Shown: positions 43,258 through 49,785 of the stretch, piece by piece
Layout: the number at the start of each line of letters is the position of its first letter
Numbering within the stretch: position 1 is the stretch's first letter
From: Paracoccus gahaiensis
GTDB taxonomy: Bacteria > Pseudomonadota > Alphaproteobacteria > Rhodobacterales > Rhodobacteraceae
Assembly (NCBI RefSeq): GCF_005048225.1
Contig: NZ_SUNI01000021.1
Span: 1-49,785, forward strand
Length of the DNA: 49,785 nucleotides
Direction of reading: 5' to 3'
Translations under genes and position numbers: made by a program
Notes under the pieces: model-generated
What the model was told of the DNA's origin: nothing
Seen by the model: the letters and a program-made list of their open reading frames with translations, nothing else
The model's database searches: none

Positions 43258-43932
43258 ATGGCGGGCACGGTGGTCTTCGATCTGGACGGCACGCTGGCCG
43301 ATACGTCGAGCGATCTGGTCGCCGCCGCCAATGCCTGCTTCCGGGCGCGGGGCCTGGGCGACCTGCTGGATCCGGTCGGCGACGCGCTGACGGCCTTCCA
43401 TGGCGGGCGGGCGATGCTGCGGGCGGGATACGGGCGCATGGGCCCCGAGCATCTGCTGCCGCCGGGTGCCGAGGACGAGGATTTCGGCCTTCTGCTGGGC
43501 CATTACGGCGCCTCCATCGCGGTGCATACGAAGCTGTATCCGGGTGTCATGGACGCACTGGATCGGCTGGCCGGGGACGGGCACATCCTGTCCATCTGCA
43601 CCAACAAGCCCGAGGCGCTGGCCCATCAGCTGCTGGGTGCCCTGGGCATCGCCGACCGCTTTGCCGCGATGATCGGGGCGGACACGCTGCCGGTGAAGAA
43701 GCCCGATCCGCGCCATTATCGCGCCGCGGTCGAGCAGGCGGGGGGCGAGGTCGCGCGGTCCTTCCTGGTGGGCGATACCGAGACTGACCGCAAGACCGCT
43801 GCCGCCGCCGGGGTGCGCTGCGTGCTGGTGGGGTTCGGCCCCGAGGGCGAGGCGATCAGCCGACTGGCGCCGGACGCGCTGCTGGCGCATTTCGACGCGT
43901 TGCCCGATCTGGCGCGGGACTGGCTGGGGTAG
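43258..43932 (+). CDS. gph: Phosphoglycolate phosphatase-like HAD hydrolase
   Basis: Probably dephosphorylates 2-phosphoglycolate. The 224-aa product is a HAD subfamily IA hydrolase: motif I VFDLDGTLADTSSDL (nucleophile Asp near residue 7), a cap domain, motif II ICTNKPE, motif III lysine in VKKPDPRHY, and motif IV LVGDTETDRKTAAAAG. I start at ATG 43258 (MAGTVVFDLDG) behind GAAGGGGATG; an upstream start at 43225 would add an Arg-rich extension. Other small phosphate monoesters remain possible. The divergent region shared with glmU (43143-43257) includes TTGCTTTTCG, also present before uvrA. Confidence 0.88.
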   Translation: MAGTVVFDLDGTLADTSSDLVAAANACFRARGLGDLLDPVGDALTAFHGGRAMLRAGYGRMGPEHLLPPGAEDEDFGLLLGHYGASIAVHTKLYPGVMDALDRLAGDGHILSICTNKPEALAHQLLGALGIADRFAAMIGADTLPVKKPDPRHYRAAVEQAGGEVARSFLVGDTETDRKTAAAAGVRCVLVGFGPEGEAISRLAPDALLAHFDALPDLARDWLG

Positions 43933-43937
43933 GAAGA

Positions 43938-44044
43938 GGGGGGCGCTGCCCCCCATCGCCTGACGGCGCTCGCCGTTGAAAAAGATCCACCGGATCTTTT
44001 TCGGGCATGGCTCACCCCCCGGGATATTTGGGCCAAAATGAACG
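43938..44044 (+). repeat. GGATATTT intergenic element, copy D (GCCAAAATGAACG tail) with three hairpins
   Basis: GGGGGGC-GCT-GCCCCCC (43938-43954), then ACGGCG-CT-CGCCGT (43963-43976), then an 11-bp GAAAAAGATCC stem (43978-44002), a C-run and the core CCCGGGATATTTGG with tail GCCAAAATGAACG (44018-44044). It fills the gap between the convergent genes gph and bfr. Confidence 0.8.
43978..44002. terminator. Bidirectional intrinsic terminator between gph and bfr
   Basis: GAAAAAGATCC (43978-43988) pairs perfectly with GGATCTTTTTC (43992-44002) around a three-base loop, with A5/T5 runs giving a U tract on both strands. Confidence 0.75.
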
Positions 44045-44050
44045 ACGTGC

Positions 44051-44536
44051 TTACTTTGCGTCGTCGGCGGGATCGGCGTTCAGCTGGCCGTAGTTCTGGG
44101 GGCCGATCGTCTCGAAGAGGTGCAGCTGCGTCTCGAGGAAGTCGATATGGCCTTCCTCGTCCTGGATCAGCTCCTCGAACAGGATCTTGCTGGCATAGTC
44201 GCGGACCTGATCGCAATGGTCGCGCGCCTCGATATAGAGGCTGCGGGCCTCGTGTTCGGCGGCGAGGTCGCTTTCCAGCGTCTCCTTGAGGGTCTGGCCG
44301 ATGCGCAGCGGGTCCAGCTTCTGCAGGTTCGGATGGCCCTCGAGGAAGATGATCCGCTGGATCAGCCTGTCGGCGTGGTTCATCTCTTCGATGGATTCCT
44401 CGCGCGACTTCTTGGCGATCTTGCCGAAGCCCCAGTCCTCCTGCAGGCGGTAATGCAGCCAGTACTGGCTGACCGCCGTCAGTTCAGACCGCAGCGCGGC
44501 GTTGAGATAGTCGATGACCTTGGCGTCGCCCTTCAT
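44051..44536 (-). CDS. bfr: Bacterioferritin
   Basis: A haem-containing ferritin that oxidises and stores iron in a 24-mer shell. The 161-aa product keeps every expected residue: ferroxidase ligands Glu18, Glu51, His54, Glu94, Glu127 and His130, and haem-binding Met52, numbered as in E. coli Bfr. AGGAG lies before the ATG at 44536. The start lies inside the 3' end of bfd, so both are probably made from one transcript. Confidence 0.98.
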   Translation of the reverse strand: MKGDAKVIDYLNAALRSELTAVSQYWLHYRLQEDWGFGKIAKKSREESIEEMNHADRLIQRIIFLEGHPNLQKLDPLRIGQTLKETLESDLAAEHEARSLYIEARDHCDQVRDYASKILFEELIQDEEGHIDFLETQLHLFETIGPQNYGQLNADPADDAK

Positions 44537-44777
44537 CGGGGAGCTCCTTCTTGATGTCTGTTCGCGCCCGCAAGATCGGCGGAGCGACGCCCAGCCTATC
44601 GCAGGCGCGCATGGTGTCCAGAAAGAGCGGCATGCAGCCGCCGCAATCGGCGCGTTTCCCCAAGGCGTGATAGATCTTGCCGGGCGTGATGATGGTCTGC
44701 GCATCCGCCGTCCGCATCCAGTCGATGGCGGCGCGGATGTCGTGATCCGAGATCTGGGTGCAATGGCAGACGATCAT
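44484..44777 (-). CDS. bfd: Bacterioferritin-associated ferredoxin
   Basis: A [2Fe-2S] protein that reduces the bacterioferritin core to release iron. The core covers residues 1-65 with ligands Cys4, Cys6, Cys45 and Cys48 (VCHC and CGGC), typical of the Bfd/BFD-like fold. The frame continues to 97 aa with a basic tail ([19 protein letters not shown]). That tail is encoded in the 53-base overlap with bfr and just before it, so its sequence may be constrained by bfr rather than by its own function. A 7-bp inverted repeat lies upstream and may be an iron-responsive operator. Confidence 0.92.
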   Translation of the reverse strand: MIVCHCTQISDHDIRAAIDWMRTADAQTIITPGKIYHALGKRADCGGCMPLFLDTMRACDRLGVAPPILRARTDIKKELPDEGRRQGHRLSQRRAAV

Positions 44778-44811
44778 GGCGGGCTCCCTGTCGCGGCGAA
44801 ACTGACGGACT

Positions 44812-44836
44812 CGCTCGGGCTTGTAAAGTCCGAGCG
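44812..44836 (-). promoter_or_regulatory. Inverted repeat upstream of bfd (possible operator)
   Basis: CGCTCGG (44812-44818) and CCGAGCG (44830-44836) flank an 11-base AT-richer spacer containing TTTACA on the bfd strand, a possible -10. It is about 35-60 bases upstream of bfd and within the region shared with queA. Confidence 0.35.
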
Positions 44837-44859
44837 TTTCGCTTGGGCATCACGGCCGC

Positions 44860-44888
44860 TTGACCCGGGCGCGGGCGCGCCGCACAAG
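44860..44888 (+). promoter_or_regulatory. Candidate queA promoter
   Basis: TTGACC (44860-44865) is followed after 17 bp by CACAAG (44883-44888), eight bases before the queA ATG, which would leave almost no leader. The -10 is weak. Confidence 0.25.
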
Positions 44889-44896
44889 CCGGGGCC

Positions 44897-45943
44897 ATGA
44901 AGCTGTCCGATTTCGATTTCGACCTGCCCGCCCATCTGATCGCCACGCGTCCCGCCCGGCCGCGCAGTTCCGCGCGGCTGCTGCGCGCCGAGGGCGGGCG
45001 GATCGAGGACCGGCATGTGGGCGATCTGCCCGACATCCTGCGCCCGAGCGATCTGCTGGTGCTGAACGACACCAAGGTGATCCCCGCGCGCCTGTCGGGC
45101 ACCCGCACGCGCCAGTCGGCGCAGGGCGAGGTCACCGCGCGGATCGAGATCACCCTGCTGGAGCCTGCCGCCGAGGGCTGGCAGGCGCTGGCCAAGCCCC
45201 TGCGCAAGCTGCGTGTGGGCGAGGTGATCCGCTTCGGCAATGCCTTGGCCGCGACGGTGGCCGAGATCGGCGAGGGCGGGCTGCGGCTGGTCTTCGACGC
45301 TGTGGGCGAGGCGTTCGATGCGGCGCTGAACCAAGTTGGGGCAATGCCGCTGCCGCCCTATATCGCCGCGCTTCGGGCGCCGGACGATCAGGACCGGCAG
45401 GATTACCAGACGGTCTGGGCCGCGCGGCAGGGGGCGGCCGCCGCCCCCACGGCCAGCCTGCATTTCGACGCGCCCCTGCTGGCGGCCCTGCGGGCGCGGG
45501 GGGTCGAGTTCGTGCATGTCACGCTGCATGTCGGCGCGGGCACCTTCCTGCCGGTCAAGGTCGAGGACGTGACCACGCACCGCATGCATGCCGAATGGGG
45601 CGAGGTGGACGCCGCCGCCGCCGCCGCCATCACCCGGGCCAAGGCCGAGGGGCGGCGCGTGATCCCGGTGGGCACCACCGCGCTGCGGCTGATCGAATCG
45701 GCCGCGACCGGGCCGGGGCGGGTCGATCCCTTCCGGGGGACCACCGACATCTTCATCTATCCCGGCCATCACTTCCGCGTCACGGACGGGCTGATGACCA
45801 ACTTCCACCTGCCGAAATCGACGCTGATGATGCTGGTCTCGGCGCTGATGGGGCCGGAAAAGATCAGGGAAATCTATGGACATGCGGTCGGCAACGGGTA
45901 TCGTTTCTTCAGCTATGGCGATGGGTCGCTGCTGATCCCCTGA
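44897..45943 (+). CDS. queA: S-adenosylmethionine:tRNA ribosyltransferase-isomerase
   Basis: Transfers the ribosyl part of SAM to 7-aminomethyl-7-deazaguanine at tRNA position 34, giving epoxyqueuosine. The 348-aa product has the family segments [65 protein letters not shown] and [18 protein letters not shown]. No tgt is next to it in this window. It diverges from bfd, and a weak GGGGTC-type stem follows its stop (around 45988-46000). Confidence 0.97.
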   Translation: MKLSDFDFDLPAHLIATRPARPRSSARLLRAEGGRIEDRHVGDLPDILRPSDLLVLNDTKVIPARLSGTRTRQSAQGEVTARIEITLLEPAAEGWQALAKPLRKLRVGEVIRFGNALAATVAEIGEGGLRLVFDAVGEAFDAALNQVGAMPLPPYIAALRAPDDQDRQDYQTVWAARQGAAAAPTASLHFDAPLLAALRARGVEFVHVTLHVGAGTFLPVKVEDVTTHRMHAEWGEVDAAAAAAITRAKAEGRRVIPVGTTALRLIESAATGPGRVDPFRGTTDIFIYPGHHFRVTDGLMTNFHLPKSTLMMLVSALMGPEKIREIYGHAVGNGYRFFSYGDGSLLIP

Positions 45944-46028
45944 GGTCGGATTCCGGCTGGCATCGGCGGGGCGGCCCGACTAGGGCAGGGGTCTGACCCC
46001 TTCCTCCCTCTGACGAACGAGTTCCGCG

Positions 46029-47279
46029 ATGATTTCGGTGTTGCGCACCACCTGGCCGCTGCTTCTGGGCATGCTTCTGCTGATGGTCGGCAATGGCATG
46101 CAGGGCACGCTGCTGGGCATCCGCGGCGGCATCGAGGGCATCGCCACGTTCCAGATGTCCATCGTCATGGCCAGCTATTACGGCGGCTTCCTGCTGGGCA
46201 GCCTGACGGTGCCGGACCTGATCAAGAATGTGGGCCATGTGCGGGTCTTCGCGGCGCTGGGGTCGCTGATCTCGGCGGTCCTGGTGCTGTTCGCGGTGGA
46301 GCCGCACTGGATCACCTGGTCGGGGCTGCGGTTCATCATCGGGTTCTGTTTCTGCGGCGTCTACATCACCGCGGAAAGCTGGCTGAACGCGGGGTCCACG
46401 AACGAAAATCGCGGCCAGTCGCTGTCGGCCTACATGATCGTGCAGCTGCTGGGGATCGTGGTGGCGCAGGCGCTGCTGAACGTGGGCGATCCGGGGGGGT
46501 TCCTGCTGTTCATCATCCCGTCGGTGCTGGTGTCGCTGGCCTTCACGCCGATCCTGCTGTCGGCCCAGCCCGCGCCGCAGTTCCAGACCATCAAGCGGAT
46601 GTCGTTCAAGCGGCTGTATCAGGCCTCGCCCCTGGGCTGCGTCGGCCTGTTCCTGATGGGTGGCGTGTTCGCGGCGCTGTCGGGCATGTCGTCGGTCTGG
46701 GGTGCGCAGGTGGGTCTGTCGGTGGCGCAGATCAGCCTGTTCGTGGCCGCGATCTATGCGGGCGGGCTGGTGCTGCAATATCCGATCGGCTGGATTTCCG
46801 ATCGCTACGACCGGCGCAAGCTGGTGCTGATCCTGTCGGGGATGGGGGGGCTGTGCGCCCTGATCGTCATCGCCGCCCAGCCCGGCACGCTGGGGCTGAT
46901 CATCGCCGGGGCGCTGATGGGCGGGGTCGCGAACCCGATCTATGCGCTGCTGCTGGCCTATACGAACGACTACCTGGACCAGTCGGACATGGCGGCGGCC
47001 TCGGCCGGGCTGCTGTTCATCCACGGGCTGGGCAGCATGGGCGGTCCGCTGATCACCGGCTGGCTGATGGGGGCGCTGGGTCCGGACGGGTACTGGGTGT
47101 ATCTGGGCGTGCTGCTGGCCCTGCTGACCGCCTATGCCGCCTGGCGCGCCACGCAGCGTCGCGCCCTGACCCCCGAGGAACAGGGCAGCTATGCCGTGAT
47201 CACCCCCGGCGCCACGACCCTGGCGGTCGAGGCGGTGCTGGACGAGGCGCAGTCCGAGGACCCCCAGCAGGCGGCCTGA
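46029..47279 (+). CDS. MFS transporter (YcaD-like)
   Basis: An inner-membrane permease of 416 aa with about twelve hydrophobic helices and the MFS loop GWISDRYDRRKLVLI between helices 8 and 9. Segments such as GIRGGIEGIATFQMSIVMASYYGGFLLG and FCFCGVYITAESWLNAGSTNENRGQSLSAYM resemble the YcaD branch, often annotated as an MFS family with an unknown substrate. The polar C-terminal tail holds LTPEEQGSYAVITPGATTLAVEAVLD. It is flanked by queA and lpdA and shows no clear operon link with either. Confidence 0.85.
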   Translation: MISVLRTTWPLLLGMLLLMVGNGMQGTLLGIRGGIEGIATFQMSIVMASYYGGFLLGSLTVPDLIKNVGHVRVFAALGSLISAVLVLFAVEPHWITWSGLRFIIGFCFCGVYITAESWLNAGSTNENRGQSLSAYMIVQLLGIVVAQALLNVGDPGGFLLFIIPSVLVSLAFTPILLSAQPAPQFQTIKRMSFKRLYQASPLGCVGLFLMGGVFAALSGMSSVWGAQVGLSVAQISLFVAAIYAGGLVLQYPIGWISDRYDRRKLVLILSGMGGLCALIVIAAQPGTLGLIIAGALMGGVANPIYALLLAYTNDYLDQSDMAAASAGLLFIHGLGSMGGPLITGWLMGALGPDGYWVYLGVLLALLTAYAAWRATQRRALTPEEQGSYAVITPGATTLAVEAVLDEAQSEDPQQAA

Positions 47280-47313
47280 CCGGCCGCTTGCCGCCTTGGC
47301 ACGAATGGTTTAA

Positions 47314-47337
47314 CGCTGAACTATATCCATTTCAGCG
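47314..47337 (+). promoter_or_regulatory. Inverted repeat over the lpdA leader (possible operator)
   Basis: CGCTGAA (47314-47320) and TTCAGCG (47331-47337) flank a ten-base spacer containing TATATC, a possible -10. The right arm reaches the GGGGGA ribosome-binding site of lpdA. It could be a repressor site or an RNA hairpin. Confidence 0.35.
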
Positions 47338-47346
47338 GGGGACCCG

Positions 47347-48738
47347 ATGGCCCAGAATTTCGACATGGTGGTGATCGGCGCCGGACCGGGCGGCTATGTC
47401 GCCGCGATCCGGGGCGCGCAGCTGGGCCTGAAGGTCGCCTGCATCGAGCGCGAGCATCTGGGCGGCATCTGCCTGAACTGGGGCTGCATCCCCACCAAGG
47501 CCATGCTGCGCAGCGCCGAGGTCTATCACCTGATGCACCGCGCCAAGGAATTCGGGCTGAAGGCCGAGGGCATCGGCTATGACCTGGATGCGGTGGTCAA
47601 GCGCTCGCGCGGGGTGGCCAAGCAGCTGTCGGGCGGGATCGGGCATCTGTTCAAGAAGAACAAGGTCACGACGATCATGGGCGCGGCCAAGCTGGCCGGC
47701 AAGGGTCGCGTGACGGTCACCACCGACAAGGGCACCGAGGAGATCACCGCCAAGGCGATCGTGCTGGCCACCGGCGCCCGCGCCCGCGAATTGCCGGGGC
47801 TGGAGCCCGACGGCAAGCGGGTCTGGAACTACAAGCACGCGTTGGTGCCGCCGCATATGCCCAAGAAGCTGCTGGTCATCGGATCGGGCGCCATCGGGAT
47901 CGAGTTCGCCAGCTTCTTCAACACGCTTGGCGCTGAGACCACGGTGGTCGAGGTGATGGACCGCGTGCTGCCCGTCGAGGATGCCGAGATCGCGGCCTTC
48001 GCCAGGAAGCAGTTCGTCAAGCAGGGCATGACGATCCTGGAAAAGGCGTCGGTGAAGAAGCTGGACCGCAAGGGCGACAGCGTCACCGCCCATATCGAGA
48101 CCGGCGGCAAGACCGAGACGCGCGAGTTCGACACGGTCATCTCGGCCGTGGGGATCGTTGGCAATACCGAGGGGCTGGGGCTGGAGGAGGCCGGGATCAA
48201 GGTCGATCGCAGCCATGTCGTGACCGATGCCTATTGCCGCACCGGCGTCGAGGGGGTCTATGCGATCGGCGATCTGGCCGGCGCCCCCTGGCTGGCGCAC
48301 AAGGCCAGCCACGAGGGCACCATGGTGGCCGAGCTGATCGCGGGCGGCCATCCCCATGCGGTCGATCCGGGATCCATCGCGGGCTGCACCTATTGCCATC
48401 CGCAGATCGCCAGCGTCGGCCTGACCGAGGCCAAGGCGAAGGAGATGGGGCTGGAGATCAAGGTCGGCCGCTTTCCCTTCATGGGCAACGGCAAGGCCAT
48501 CGCCCTGGGCGAGCCCGAGGGCCTGATCAAGACCATCTTCGACGCCAAGACCGGCGAGCTGCTGGGCGCCCACATGGTCGGGGCCGAGGTGACCGAGCTG
48601 ATCCAGGGCTATGTCATCGGCCGCAAGCTGGAGACGACCGAGGCCGACCTGATGGAGACGGTCTTCCCGCATCCGACCCTGTCCGAGATGATGCACGAAT
48701 CCGTGCTGGACGCCTATGGGCGCGCGATCCACTTCTGA
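47347..48738 (+). CDS. lpdA: Dihydrolipoyl dehydrogenase
   Basis: The E3 flavoenzyme that reoxidises dihydrolipoamide in 2-oxoacid dehydrogenase complexes or the glycine cleavage system, passing electrons to NAD. The 463-aa product has FAD loop VVIGAGPGGYVAAIRGAQLG, redox-active Cys42 and Cys47 in GGICLNWGCIPTK, NAD loop VIGSGAIGIEFASFFNTLGA, second FAD motif VYAIGDLAGAPWLAHKASHEG and catalytic HPTLSEMMHES. No E1 or E2 genes are in the window, so which complex it serves is not shown. GGGGGA precedes the ATG. Confidence 0.95.
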   Translation: MAQNFDMVVIGAGPGGYVAAIRGAQLGLKVACIEREHLGGICLNWGCIPTKAMLRSAEVYHLMHRAKEFGLKAEGIGYDLDAVVKRSRGVAKQLSGGIGHLFKKNKVTTIMGAAKLAGKGRVTVTTDKGTEEITAKAIVLATGARARELPGLEPDGKRVWNYKHALVPPHMPKKLLVIGSGAIGIEFASFFNTLGAETTVVEVMDRVLPVEDAEIAAFARKQFVKQGMTILEKASVKKLDRKGDSVTAHIETGGKTETREFDTVISAVGIVGNTEGLGLEEAGIKVDRSHVVTDAYCRTGVEGVYAIGDLAGAPWLAHKASHEGTMVAELIAGGHPHAVDPGSIAGCTYCHPQIASVGLTEAKAKEMGLEIKVGRFPFMGNGKAIALGEPEGLIKTIFDAKTGELLGAHMVGAEVTELIQGYVIGRKLETTEADLMETVFPHPTLSEMMHESVLDAYGRAIHF

Positions 48739-48762
48739 TCGCGCCAGATGACCGAGGGTGGC

Positions 48763-48831
48763 GGGGGGCCTTGCGCCCCCCGTCGCGTTCCGCGACTCCC
48801 CCCGCAGGATATTTGCGGACCGCCGCAGGAG
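48763..48831 (+). repeat. GGATATTT intergenic element, copy E (CGGACCG tail)
   Basis: Hairpin GGGGGGC (48763-48769) with GCCCCCC (48775-48781), GTCGCG-TTC-CGCGAC (48782-48796), a C-run, the core GCAGGATATTTG (48804-48815) and the tail CGGACCGCCGCAGGAG (48816-48831). It lies between the convergent 3' ends of lpdA and the acylase gene. The head nearly matches copy B; the tail matches copy A. Confidence 0.8.
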
Positions 48832-48838
48832 CGGAGCC

Positions 48839-49785
48839 TCAGGGGAGGGGGGTCAGGGTGGTGACGCCCGCCGAGGCCGCCCGGGCCAGATCGGGGTCCA
48901 GCGACATGCCCACATATTCGCCCCGCCGCCAGAGGCCCGCCAGATCGTCGTAATGGCGCGACAGCGGATGGCCCGATTGCCCGGTCGAGGTGATGAAGAC
49001 CGAGCTGTCGGGATCGGCCAGGTCGATCACCGCGCGGAACCCCGCCCCCGTATCGGCCTGGAAAGGCAGATCGCCGGCGCCGTAGAGGCTGCTGCGCGCG
49101 ACGGTGAACTCTCCGCCCGACAGGGACTGGGTGATGTTCAGGATCCAGCCGAGCGCCGGCAGGCCGCCGAGGCCCGGATGGTGATGGCGGGCCTGATGCG
49201 CGTCGCCCCATCGCCAGCTGGCGACGTCGGGCCCGTAGCGCGCCGTCAGGTCCAGGATCGCGCGGTCCAGCGCCTGGCGCGCGATGGTGGCGCAATCCTC
49301 GGTCGCGGCGCTTTGCACGATGTCGCACCAGCGCGCGGCCCCCGCCCGGTTGCGGAAGACCGCGTCGAGGAAGGTCGGCTGCAACCGCGCGATGTCGTCG
49401 GCCAGAGGCCCCAGCTCGTCGCGGATCAGGCGGTCCTGCAGGGCGGCCATCCAGGCCACATGGATCAGCGGCTCGGGCAGGTGCTCGTTCATGGCGCCGT
49501 CCCATTCGGCCAGCAGGGTCAGGGCGTCCTGGCGCTGGCGCTCGGGCGTGCCGGGCGCGGCGGGATCGCCGGTGAACCACAGGTTCGCGCCCACCAGCGG
49601 CAGCAGCGCGCGGGCCGCCGGGCTGACGATGTCCAGCTGCGCCGCGATGAAGCTGTCGCGGGAATGGACCTCGCGATCGGCCAGCAGGCGGGTGAGGCGG
49701 CTGCGGCGCAGATCGTCCGCCCCCGGCTCTTCGGTGGAGAGGGACAGGCCGTCCGTGGCCCGCAGCCCCTCGCCCGCCAGCGGCC
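48839..49785 (-). CDS. Penicillin acylase family protein (partial, N-terminus beyond window)
   Basis: The frame is open from the stop at 48839 to the right edge; only the C-terminal ~315 residues are seen. Features of the penicillin amidase beta-chain C-terminus include the segment REVHSRDSFIAAQLDIVSPAARALLPL at the edge, ALTLLAEWDGAMNEHLPEPL, HHHPGLGGLPALGWILNI and GQSGHPLSRHYDDLAGLWRRGEYVGMS. The nucleophile serine at the start of the beta chain and the signal peptide are outside the window. Family members are periplasmic Ntn-hydrolases that cleave amides such as beta-lactam side chains or acyl-homoserine lactones; the substrate cannot be told here. A GTG at 49594 could be misread as a start, but the frame continues upstream with conserved sequence. 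Confidence 0.85.
   Translation of the reverse strand, partial: PLAGEGLRATDGLSLSTEEPGADDLRRSRLTRLLADREVHSRDSFIAAQLDIVSPAARALLPLVGANLWFTGDPAAPGTPERQRQDALTLLAEWDGAMNEHLPEPLIHVAWMAALQDRLIRDELGPLADDIARLQPTFLDAVFRNRAGAARWCDIVQSAATEDCATIARQALDRAILDLTARYGPDVASWRWGDAHQARHHHPGLGGLPALGWILNITQSLSGGEFTVARSSLYGAGDLPFQADTGAGFRAVIDLADPDSSVFITSTGQSGHPLSRHYDDLAGLWRRGEYVGMSLDPDLARAASAGVTTLTPLP

Noticed and set aside
49592..49594. GTG at 49594 as the start of the acylase-family gene
   Set aside because: The frame continues upstream to the window edge with sequence typical of the family (VHSRDSFIAAQLDI), so the gene is truncated by the window rather than short.

Overview
The window reads as an ordinary chromosomal stretch from a high-GC alphaproteobacterium of the Rhodobacteraceae/Paracoccaceae, most likely Paracoccus or a close relative. 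The main reasons are a nuo (complex I) cluster interrupted by small unidentified genes and followed by birA, as described for Paracoccus denitrificans; NuoE [2Fe-2S] cysteines at positions 96, 101, 137 and 141; a GTTC-N7-GTTC SOS box in front of uvrA; RNase J; and a recurrent intergenic element with the invariant core GGATATTT. I see no phage, insertion sequence, CRISPR array or plasmid gene. I support 44 protein-coding genes, two of them cut by the window ends, and one tRNA.

Left part (1-19041): an anchored Ala/Pro/Glu-rich protein (partial) diverges from infC, which appears to use a rare AUA start. Then come dut, a membrane-anchored ThiF/MoeB-like E1 enzyme, an M3 oligopeptidase, an exported SH3-like protein, a D-2-hydroxyacid dehydrogenase with an MFS transporter, panC-panB, a dimethylglycine/sarcosine dehydrogenase-like flavoprotein, tRNA-Gly(GCC), uvrA under a probable LexA site, and pyruvate carboxylase.

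Centre (19219-39075): nuoA to nuoN in the order A-B-C-D-E-F-G-H-I-J-K-L-M-N. Four extra genes are embedded: a two-helix membrane peptide between E and F, a small exported protein between F and G, a lipoprotein between G and H, and a carboxymuconolactone-decarboxylase-fold protein between I and J. birA, coaX and rnj follow with overlapping or nearly overlapping ends, so about 20 kb and 21 genes may form one transcription unit joining respiration, biotin attachment, CoA synthesis and RNA turnover. BirA would biotinylate the pyruvate carboxylase encoded on the other side of the cluster. PanB/PanC and CoaX belong to one pantothenate-to-CoA route.

Right part (39235-49785): trmB, a glmU-glmS operon for UDP-GlcNAc synthesis, gph, bfd-bfr for iron storage and release, queA, a second MFS transporter, a dihydrolipoyl dehydrogenase, and the C-terminal part of a penicillin-acylase-family protein.

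The content is mostly core metabolism. The observations most worth checking are the AUA start of infC, the five GGATATTT elements in two tail subtypes, a five-unit 11-bp-period array between convergent genes, the SOS site with phased half-sites, the uncharacterised genes inside the nuo operon, and inverted repeats over the putative promoters of bfd and lpdA.
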